This document shows, one piece after another, positions 6,628 to 12,437 of a stretch of 12,437 bases of DNA. Positions within the stretch are counted from its first letter, which is position 1. Each line of letters begins with the position of its first letter. The position numbers and the translations under genes were made by a program. Below the pieces are notes generated by a model, which worked only from the letters and a program-made list of their open reading frames with translations, was not told the DNA's origin and made no database searches. Source of the DNA: JBLIKP01 sp047635375 (GTDB lineage Bacteria > Bacteroidota > Bacteroidia > Sphingobacteriales > Sphingobacteriaceae); NCBI GenBank assembly GCA_047635375.1, contig JBLIKP010000071.1, positions 1-12,437 on the forward strand, written 5' to 3'.

Positions 6628-6665
6628 AAAAAATCCCGCTCCATTACTGAAGCGGGATTTTTTTT
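6628..6665 (-). terminator. Intrinsic terminator after the desaturase gene
   Basis: AATCCCGCT (6632-6640) pairs with AGCGGGATT (6651-6659) around a ten-base loop, extended by an A run on one side and a T run on the other. On the minus strand it follows the desaturase stop at 6676 and ends in six T. The symmetric A/T flanks mean it could work in either direction. Confidence 0.88.
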
Positions 6666-6675
6666 GAATGTTTTA

Positions 6676-7764
6676 TTAAGCTCTACCTAATTGCCAAAGC
6701 ATTTTGGTGTGGCTACTAATTGCTTCAAAGAATGTTCGCTTACTGTAGTAAGGTAAGTTAAACTCAGAAGCTGTTTTCTTTACAATTTTTGATATTTTCT
6801 TGTAATGTACATGACATACATTAGGGAAAAGGTGATGCTCGATTTGGAAGTTTAATCCTCCAACATACCAGCTAAATAGTTTGCTGTTAGGAGCAAAATT
6901 TGTAGTTGTAAGTAATTGGTGAATTGCCCAGTTATTTTCCATATTTCCTTCTTCATCTGGCATAGGGAAATCTGTTTCTGGAACCACGTGAGCTGGTTGA
7001 AATATTGCTGCTAAAGAAATTCCAGCAATTGCATGCATCATGAAAATCCCACCTAATATTAAATACCAAGGTAATGGAACAACAAGGAAAGGAATAACTA
7101 CAAAAACGGTTGTATAAAACAATTTAAAAGAAAACTGTTCGATTAACATTCGTTTAAAAGACATTTTTTGAGTCTTAATTAAATCTTTATCATTATATCT
7201 AAAGATTTGTCTCCAATCCTTGGTGGTTGACCACATAAGAGTTAAAAGGGAGTATAAGCCCCAAGCATAAATGTATTGGTATTTATGATGTGGACGTAAC
7301 TCTTGGTGAGGAGAAAACCTTAAAATTGGACCTGAATCCAAATCTTCATCTAATCCATCAATATTTGTAAATGAGTGGTGTAATACATTGTGTTGGATCC
7401 TCCAATTGTAGGGGCTTCCACCGACAAGTACAATTAGATTTCCCATCCATTTGTTTACCGTTTGATTTTTTGAATATGCCCCATGATTTGCATCATGCAT
7501 AATTGACAAACCAATTCCGGCCATTCCAAAACCCATTATTGCCCACATTAAATACAAAAATGGAGCAGAGGTTATTAAACCAGAAATCAAAAAAGCATAT
7601 GGTATAAGGTATAAGGCAATCATAAAAATTGACTTAATAACCATGGTATTGTTTGCAAATTTAGACTTCCCTGATTCTTTAAAATAGTCTCTAACCCTCG
7701 TATTTAGGGTGGAAACAAAATCCATCTGGTTTTTTCTTGAAAACTTTACTTGATTTAAATTCAT
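6676..7764 (-). CDS. Front-end type fatty acid desaturase (acyl-CoA/acyl-lipid, Delta-6-like)
   Basis: A 362-residue integral membrane di-iron desaturase that introduces a double bond into membrane acyl chains using oxygen. All three histidine boxes are visible: HDANH (90-94), HNVLHH (125-130) and QIEHH (307-311). The Gln-containing third box places it in the front-end/linoleoyl-CoA desaturase group. Helical pairs lie at about 44-85 and 214-255. The N-terminal cytochrome b5 domain of eukaryotic front-end enzymes is absent, as in other bacterial relatives, so electrons must come from a separate carrier. It is a monocistronic gene: a -7 element at 7790-7797 precedes it and a strong terminator follows. 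A role in cold adaptation or polyunsaturated lipid formation is family-based inference; the position of the double bond cannot be read from sequence. Confidence 0.92.
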   Translation of the reverse strand: MNLNQVKFSRKNQMDFVSTLNTRVRDYFKESGKSKFANNTMVIKSIFMIALYLIPYAFLISGLITSAPFLYLMWAIMGFGMAGIGLSIMHDANHGAYSKNQTVNKWMGNLIVLVGGSPYNWRIQHNVLHHSFTNIDGLDEDLDSGPILRFSPHQELRPHHKYQYIYAWGLYSLLTLMWSTTKDWRQIFRYNDKDLIKTQKMSFKRMLIEQFSFKLFYTTVFVVIPFLVVPLPWYLILGGIFMMHAIAGISLAAIFQPAHVVPETDFPMPDEEGNMENNWAIHQLLTTTNFAPNSKLFSWYVGGLNFQIEHHLFPNVCHVHYKKISKIVKKTASEFNLPYYSKRTFFEAISSHTKMLWQLGRA

Positions 7765-7789
7765 ATGGAGTTGGTAATATTATGTGGCG

Positions 7790-7797
7790 CAAATATA
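7790..7797 (-). promoter_or_regulatory. -7 promoter element of the desaturase gene
   Basis: On the minus strand this is TATATTTG, an exact TAnnTTTG match, in a slightly GC-richer context (GCG before, CGCC after) that makes it stand out from the AT background. It lies 25 bases before the ATG. No obvious terminator separates the upstream tonB gene, so some read-through is possible. Confidence 0.6.
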
Positions 7798-7845
7798 CGC
7801 ATAATCGACTTGTCTACCTTAAATAACTTTAATATTAAGAAAACT

Positions 7846-8667
7846 TTATTCTAAAATAAAACTAAAAGTAACAGTTCCGGCCTGAATATCAGGGGCTGCA
7901 GAAAGCGCATTAAGCTTCACACCTCTAAGAGCACCCTCGCATTTTTTCCAAAGATCGGCTTGACTTATGGTTGTACCACGTGCACCAGCCCTTGCTGAAA
8001 TAATGTTCCCTTTTTTATCTACTGTTATTCGTACAACAATTTTTCCAGCAATTTGTGTTTTATCAGAAATCCTAGGAGAGTTTACGAAACTGCGTCCTTC
8101 AAGGTTTAAAGAAACGCCGTTATTCCCACCACCAGGTTCACCTTCATACTGTTGTGAGTTGGTATCACCGTCTTTCACTCCTTGGTTTCCCGTTTCTTGA
8201 GTAGTTCCGTCGCCTCCTGTTTTCCCTTTATATATTGCCCTAGGGTCAACTTTTCTTGGTTCTTCTTTAGGTTTTTCTACTGGCTTTTCCTCAGCCTTCT
8301 TTTCAGGTTTTTTCTCCACTTTGGGTTGAGGTTTCTTTTTTTCCGGTTGAATGGCTGGTGCTTCTTCATCAGCACTAGTAATTATCTCTTCGACAACCTC
8401 TTCAGTTGGAGTAACAGGTTTTGGTGGTGGTGGAGTAGTTACTTGTTCTTCTTGAACTTCTTCCTCAGCCACATTTTCGTTTGGGTTAGTGAATTCATCA
8501 CCTGACCCCATGTCTGTATTTCCGAAATTAATAACAATTCCTTTTTCAGCAGGCAGTGGCAATGGAACTGATAAACCATATAGAATAAACACCAATATCA
8601 AAAGACCGTGAACCACGAGAGTTCCGATCAATCCTTTGGAATTATTATTTTCTGGTTGTTTGGCCAT
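7846..8667 (-). CDS. tonB: TonB/TolA-like energy transducer
   Basis: A 273-residue protein with an N-terminal membrane anchor (about residues 13-31), a long periplasmic region rich in Pro, Glu and Lys (about 64-140), a Gly/Asn-rich linker (about 145-185) and a TonB_C-like C-terminal domain (about 200-273; GKIVVRITVDKKGNI, then TVTFSFILE). Within the anchor, T16-L-V-V-H20 occupies the position of the SxxxH motif that TonB uses to couple to ExbB/ExbD; His20 is kept while Ser is Thr. It is the last gene of the operon, one base after exbD, which supports joint function. TonB-family proteins pass energy from the proton motive force to outer-membrane partners; the plugless barrel encoded first in this operon is the obvious candidate. 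A TolA-like role in envelope integrity is the alternative. Confidence 0.88.
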   Translation of the reverse strand: MAKQPENNNSKGLIGTLVVHGLLILVFILYGLSVPLPLPAEKGIVINFGNTDMGSGDEFTNPNENVAEEEVQEEQVTTPPPPKPVTPTEEVVEEIITSADEEAPAIQPEKKKPQPKVEKKPEKKAEEKPVEKPKEEPRKVDPRAIYKGKTGGDGTTQETGNQGVKDGDTNSQQYEGEPGGGNNGVSLNLEGRSFVNSPRISDKTQIAGKIVVRITVDKKGNIISARAGARGTTISQADLWKKCEGALRGVKLNALSAAPDIQAGTVTFSFILE

Positions 8668-8668
8668 A

Positions 8669-9061
8669 CTATTTAGGAGAGGTAGCTAGTACCATCTTTA
8701 AATTTAAATTATTTGCGATATCCATTACCTGCACAACATGTTCAATTGCCACTTCCTTATCGGCATTAAGTACAATTGTAGTTTCATCAGTTCCGGAGCT
8801 CAATGCTTTAAGCTTTGCAGGTAAGGCATCTAAACTAACGGGGTCTTTACCAATGTAGTATTGTGCATCCTTATCAATAGAAACAGAAATACTCTGCTTG
8901 GCAAGTGTCTTACTCGAACTTGAGGGTAGGAATAATTTTAAAACGTTAGGGCTTACAAGGGTAGAGGTTAACATAAAAAAGATAAGCAGAAGGAAGATTA
9001 AATCCGTCATGCTTGACATGTTAAAATTTGCCGAAACCTTATTTCTAGAACGTAAGTTCAT
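8669..9061 (-). CDS. exbD: ExbD/TolR-family biopolymer transporter
   Basis: A 130-residue inner-membrane protein with one transmembrane helix (about 20-40) and a periplasmic domain. The helix begins with MTDLIFLLLIFFML, in which Asp20 is the conserved protonatable residue of ExbD/TolR. The periplasmic part ends with VVQVMDIANNLNLKMVLAT, typical of the family. Length is normal. It works with ExbB as the stator unit that uses proton flow to drive TonB or TolA. It lies 11 bases after exbB and one base before tonB, with no room for separate promoters. Sequence alone does not separate the ExbD and TolR lineages. Confidence 0.93.
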   Translation of the reverse strand: MNLRSRNKVSANFNMSSMTDLIFLLLIFFMLTSTLVSPNVLKLFLPSSSSKTLAKQSISVSIDKDAQYYIGKDPVSLDALPAKLKALSSGTDETTIVLNADKEVAIEHVVQVMDIANNLNLKMVLATSPK

Positions 9062-9072
9062 AATTTTATCAA

Positions 9073-9750
9073 TTAAGCTGGTTCTTGAAGTAAATCAATA
9101 AACTCTAATGAGCTGGTTTCCATTTTGTAGATTACTTTTTCAATCATTGTTACAAGAACGTTATATCCAATGTAGGCGATAATTCCAACTACAAGTCCTG
9201 CGGCTGTAGTAATCATCGCTTCATAAATACCACCAGCAAGTAAACCTACTTCAATGTTATTTCCTGCCTTACTCATGTTAAAAAAGGCTTTTATCATCCC
9301 TGTCACCGTTCCAAAGAAACCAATCATTGGTGCAGCTCCAGAAATTGTGGCCAATGAAGCCAATTTCTTTTCAAGTTTGAAAATCTCAATCTTCCCTGTG
9401 TTTTCAATCGCTACGTTAATGTCTTTAAGCGGACGACCAATACGGTTTAATCCTTTTTCAATCATTGCTGCAACTGGAATCTCGGTGTTCTTACATAATG
9501 CTTTAGCAGCATCAATATTTCCGCTTAAGACATGGGATTTTATTTGAGCCATAAACTCTTTTTCATCCCGACTAGCCTTTTTTATGGTAATGTAACGCTC
9601 TATAAAGATATAAACCGCAATTACCGACATTATGGCAATAGGAATCAATACCACGCCACCTTTCAGCAATAACTCAATAATGCTAAGGGTTTCTTCTACA
9701 GGCTGGTCTGCCAATAAAGGGGATTCTTGTACTAATTGAAGTAATAACAT
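9073..9750 (-). CDS. exbB: MotA/TolQ/ExbB-family proton channel
   Basis: An inner-membrane proton channel subunit with three helices, at about 31-51, 132-154 and 178-201 of the 225-residue product. The family signature GAAPMIGFFGTVTGMI lies in the second helix, with the conserved Thr residues of the channel, and EAMITTAAGLVVGI opens the third. The start was set at the ATG 9748-9750: a TTG two codons upstream gives MNM but is less likely, and the ATG leaves a nine-base gap to the upstream gene. A signal-like N-terminal stretch, absent from short TolQ proteins, precedes helix 1. Partners are ExbD and TonB immediately downstream. TolQ and ExbB are not distinguishable with certainty. Confidence 0.93.
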   Translation of the reverse strand: MLLLQLVQESPLLADQPVEETLSIIELLLKGGVVLIPIAIMSVIAVYIFIERYITIKKASRDEKEFMAQIKSHVLSGNIDAAKALCKNTEIPVAAMIEKGLNRIGRPLKDINVAIENTGKIEIFKLEKKLASLATISGAAPMIGFFGTVTGMIKAFFNMSKAGNNIEVGLLAGGIYEAMITTAAGLVVGIIAYIGYNVLVTMIEKVIYKMETSSLEFIDLLQEPA

Positions 9751-9759
9751 ATTCAATGC

Positions 9760-10785
9760 TTATTTTTTGGTGTAAATCCAGGCATTTGGATTCAGGTCTT
9801 TTTTTACTTGGGCTAATATAACTTGGGCTTCTCCCTTATCAGCACTCCCGCCTACCATAATTCTGTAGTGGATTCCTTTTCTAACAGGGCAAATATCAGC
9901 GTCGTAGCCTTTTTTTATTAAATTATTTTTGAAATTTACCGCGTTTTCAACCGTAGTAAATGATCCAGTAATTATAAAATAGTTAAAGTCCTTTGCTGGG
10001 TTAGCAACAATTTTGGCTTTCGCCGATGTTGCTTTAATAGATTCCTTAACGACGGTTGGTGCAATAATAGTTTTTACTGCCTCCGCTTTATTATCAAATT
10101 CTAAACCCGCTGATTCGCTTAGATTTTCAATTAATTCCCCTTCACTTTCAATTGAATTTTCTTCAGCTGAATTTGAAAAAGGGTTAATAAAACTAAACTG
10201 AGCATCCTTTACAGGTTGAGTTTGCAACATCCAGAAAAAACCTGTCATAAGGATAAAGCTTGCTGCAGTAAACCATCTTCGTGATGCTTTTTGCTTCCTT
10301 TTTGATTTTATTGATGGTCGTAGTTTTTCTTTTTTAGCTTGGGTTTCCAATGGGGCTTTTGGAGTTACAATCTTATTTGGAATTGAAATCTCCGGAAGTC
10401 CAAATGCATTCGTTAGGAAATTAGTTTCAGGTTGGTAAAAGAATTTTAACTTTTCCTCCTTATCCATCCATAAACGCCCGATCCCTTCTAAGGTGAAGCT
10501 TCCATTTTCCTTAATTTCTGTTTTAATAGAATCAACCTCAGTTTTTACAGTTTCTATTGCATCGGCGTAAGCCAAAGAATAAACCCGGCTAATTCTACTT
10601 GCCAAAATCCCATCGTTGTTCCTTAAACTCTCATTAAAGGCAATTCGTTTGGATGGTGGATGAATGGTTTTAGAAATCCTGTCTACCCTTGCTGGGGAAT
10701 GGGATGCGACAAATCCTCCTAACCCTGGAATGATGACACATTCCTCAGAAAAGAGTAGTTGGTTAATATGTGGGGTAAGATTCAT
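9760..10785 (-). CDS. HU-CCDC81 and SPOR domain inner-membrane protein
   Basis: A 341-residue protein of unusual architecture. The N-terminal part (1-125) matches bacterial HU-CCDC81 domains: VIIPGLGGFVASHSPARVDR (17-36), then HPPSKRIAFNESLRNNDGIL (42-61), then GSFTLEGIGRLWM (95-107). A basic linker (151-170) leads to one transmembrane helix (about 171-187), an acidic, probably periplasmic, linker (205-260) and a C-terminal SPOR domain (about 266-340; FNYFIITGSFTTVENAVNF). SPOR domains bind denuded peptidoglycan at division sites. By the positive-inside rule the HU-like part is cytoplasmic. The HU-CCDC81 domain resembles histone-like DNA-binding folds, but DNA binding by this bacterial version is not established here. 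The gene lies three bases after the barrel gene and nine before exbB, so it is part of the Tol/Ton-type operon. It could localise the machine to the division site. Confidence 0.87.
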   Translation of the reverse strand: MNLTPHINQLLFSEECVIIPGLGGFVASHSPARVDRISKTIHPPSKRIAFNESLRNNDGILASRISRVYSLAYADAIETVKTEVDSIKTEIKENGSFTLEGIGRLWMDKEEKLKFFYQPETNFLTNAFGLPEISIPNKIVTPKAPLETQAKKEKLRPSIKSKRKQKASRRWFTAASFILMTGFFWMLQTQPVKDAQFSFINPFSNSAEENSIESEGELIENLSESAGLEFDNKAEAVKTIIAPTVVKESIKATSAKAKIVANPAKDFNYFIITGSFTTVENAVNFKNNLIKKGYDADICPVRKGIHYRIMVGGSADKGEAQVILAQVKKDLNPNAWIYTKK

Positions 10786-10788
10786 ATG

Positions 10789-12420
10789 TTATAATGCATA
10801 GGTTAATCCGCCCATAAAATTAAGCCCTTGAGAGGGATAATTAAAATATCTTTCATGTTTTATCCCAGATAAATTATTTCCTTGTACAAAAAACGACAGT
10901 TTTTTTGAATATCTATACTCTGCACCAAGGTTAAAATCGACAATTCCTTTAAGCTCTACCTCTTCTTTAAAATCAGGAGTAGGGGCAAAAGTCCTCCCAA
11001 AAGAAAACACATCGAATGTTAATAATATTTTATCGGCTATATTGTACTGTGTTATAACCTTAGCTTTAAGCTTAGGAGTGTGCCAAGGCTTAGCAATATT
11101 GGCTAGGCTATATTCTTGGTAAGTAAATCTTCCTGAGAGGTTAAATTTCTGTTGTTTTATGAAGCTTATTCCACCAGTTATCTCAAAAACGCCCGCATCC
11201 TTTCCATCATAAACGACATTAAACTTGCCATCGTTGTTTGAATCCGGTACAAAAAACGCCAGATTCTCAACTGATTTAAAGGATACTTTTAGATCAAATG
11301 CGCTATTATCACTTAAGGAACCTTTCAAACCTCCATAAAGAACCAATCGCTCACGTGTAAACTTATATTCTAGATTAGGAGAAACAAAGGGGTTTAAGGC
11401 AACATAGTTGGTTAAATTATTTTTTTCGGTCTTCCCGGTTATCCCCACAAATCCTAACAAATAATTATCTACAATATTATAGGTACCATGTATAGTAGGA
11501 TAAATTGAAATTGGTTGTCCTCCTTGTAGCTCCGAATAACCGTTTATTCCAACCTTAACACTAAAAAGGGAGTCTATATAGTGATAATAGGGAAAGAAAT
11601 TAACTAAAGAATTTTTTGTTGTATCAGTATCAATTGTACGGCTATGATCAAAACTCACGTCAGTTTTTACCGAACTTTTCCCAACTGAGTAGCTAAAGCC
11701 AGAAAATATACCGCCATTTAACTCTGTTGCATTAAAGTCGTTGGTCAGAAAATTCCCTCTTAAGTTTACGGAATAATCAATAGGATAATAGCTGTTTTTG
11801 TTGCTACTAAAAATCTCCGTATTCGCCGAAACATTATGATAGGTTTGTTTCAATGAGTCCTCATCATAAACAAAGTTACTGTCATTAATATTTCTTGAAT
11901 AATCATGGAAACGATCACGTTTATAATCTATTTTTCCTTTTACAGAGGCTGCTGAGAATATTCTAGCTCCAGAAAACTCAACCACATTTCTATTAAATTC
12001 AGACCCTTCAACCTGAGTTTTTCCACCATGTTGGCTCAGAAAAACGCCGTAATTGTATTCACGTTTTCGGCTATTATTGTGATAAACTTGTACTAAATTA
12101 CCTCCAAGGTTACCTCCTCCAACTTTTAAGTATGTCCCATATAACTTAGATATAGTCTCTTGTTTTATTGTTTCAGGGGCTAGTAAATCCAGTTTCAATG
12201 TGGTGTCAACCTTGATGTGTGAAAAAGTGTATTTAAAGTCCTTATTAAGCGGTGATGCCTCTGGAATTTCAGGATTGTCGCTGATTTTGAGTGCATCCCC
12301 CAAAATAGGTCTATAAGCCCTAACCACATCAAATTCTTTTTTAATATCATCTTGTGCTATAACGCCATTTGTTAAAAATAGCATGGAAGCAATTGCGAGT
12401 GTTAGTTTTGTGTTTGCCAT
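10789..12420 (-). CDS. Large outer-membrane beta-barrel without plug domain, TonB-receptor-like
   Basis: A 543-residue protein with a signal peptide (MANTKLTLAIASMLFLTNG, cleaved after VIA before QDD). A short conserved N-terminal motif follows (EFDVVRAYRPILGDALKISD), then a periplasmic-looking segment to about 85, then roughly 450 residues of alternating amphipathic strands, ending in a barrel-closing strand GLNFMGGLTYAL. Strand patterns such as RLVLYGGLKGSL, FFVQGNNLSGIKHERY and FNLGAEYRYSKKLSFF resemble the barrel of TonB-dependent receptors, but no plug domain and no recognisable TonB box are present. It is the first gene of a five-gene operon with HU-SPOR, ExbB, ExbD and TonB genes three to eleven bases apart, so a physical link to the machine is likely. 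Gene function is unknown to me. Only 17 bases of upstream DNA are in the window, so its promoter is not visible. Confidence 0.8.
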   Translation of the reverse strand: MANTKLTLAIASMLFLTNGVIAQDDIKKEFDVVRAYRPILGDALKISDNPEIPEASPLNKDFKYTFSHIKVDTTLKLDLLAPETIKQETISKLYGTYLKVGGGNLGGNLVQVYHNNSRKREYNYGVFLSQHGGKTQVEGSEFNRNVVEFSGARIFSAASVKGKIDYKRDRFHDYSRNINDSNFVYDEDSLKQTYHNVSANTEIFSSNKNSYYPIDYSVNLRGNFLTNDFNATELNGGIFSGFSYSVGKSSVKTDVSFDHSRTIDTDTTKNSLVNFFPYYHYIDSLFSVKVGINGYSELQGGQPISIYPTIHGTYNIVDNYLLGFVGITGKTEKNNLTNYVALNPFVSPNLEYKFTRERLVLYGGLKGSLSDNSAFDLKVSFKSVENLAFFVPDSNNDGKFNVVYDGKDAGVFEITGGISFIKQQKFNLSGRFTYQEYSLANIAKPWHTPKLKAKVITQYNIADKILLTFDVFSFGRTFAPTPDFKEEVELKGIVDFNLGAEYRYSKKLSFFVQGNNLSGIKHERYFNYPSQGLNFMGGLTYAL

Positions 12421-12437
12421 TGCTAATTATTTCTTTT

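Noticed and set aside
8182..8505. Plus-strand open frame rich in Phe and Trp opposite tonB
   Set aside because: It is the antisense of the Pro/Glu/Lys-rich TonB linker; its composition mirrors those codons and no family features are present.
9254..9547. Plus-strand open frame opposite exbB
   Set aside because: It is a shadow of the hydrophobic helices of the channel gene and has no start context or neighbours.
9751..9756. TTG start for exbB two codons upstream
   Set aside because: The ATG at 9748-9750 is a better start and keeps the usual operon spacing; the TTG adds only two residues.
1..12437. Insertion sequence, integron or prophage as the cause of the decay zone
   Set aside because: No transposase, integrase, terminal inverted repeats or target duplications were found on either strand.

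Overview
The window reads as a chromosomal segment of a low-GC member of the Bacteroidota, most like a Flavobacteriales/Cytophagales-type marine or freshwater bacterium. The reasons are a type IX secretion (T9SS) type A sorting domain, GEVED, DUF4382 and HU-CCDC81 domains, PorT-like and TonB-linked outer-membrane barrels, and promoter elements of the TAnnTTTG class. The species cannot be named from sequence alone.

Layout. Positions 1-2906 are a zone of gene decay. It holds a secreted GEVED/T9SS cargo gene broken by several frameshifts and stops (1-1099, minus), one intact small CoA-binding gene (1226-1591, plus), a remnant of a large Lhr-type helicase that has lost its catalytic core (1588-2385, minus), and a lipoprotein cut off just after the start of its DUF4382 domain (2709-2906, plus), which is preceded by a sigma-54-like promoter. 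A bidirectional terminator (2934-2966) closes this zone.

Positions 2968-5136 are a two-gene minus-strand operon: a class I aminotransferase followed by D-glycero-beta-D-manno-heptose-7-phosphate kinase (LPS core heptose precursor). Divergent from it is a two-gene module (5306-5967): a four-helix membrane protein translationally coupled to a small XRE-type repressor. A perfect 17-bp palindrome abuts the predicted -7 element and is probably its operator. A PorT-like barrel gene (5964-6569) converges on it with overlapping stop codons. A front-end fatty acid desaturase follows (6676-7764), with its own terminator and a clear -7 element.

Positions 7846-12420 are a tightly packed five-gene minus-strand operon, in transcription order: outer-membrane barrel without a plug, inner-membrane protein with HU-CCDC81 and SPOR domains, ExbB/TolQ, ExbD/TolR and TonB. 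Together they suggest a proton-motive-force-driven envelope machine that couples the inner membrane, peptidoglycan and an outer-membrane partner. The operon's promoter lies outside the window.

No tRNA, rRNA, CRISPR array, insertion sequence or phage gene was seen. The least-described parts are the barrel/HU-SPOR/ExbBD-TonB operon and the membrane protein/XRE module. The clearest direct observation is the pair of eroded genes, especially the core-deleted Lhr helicase.
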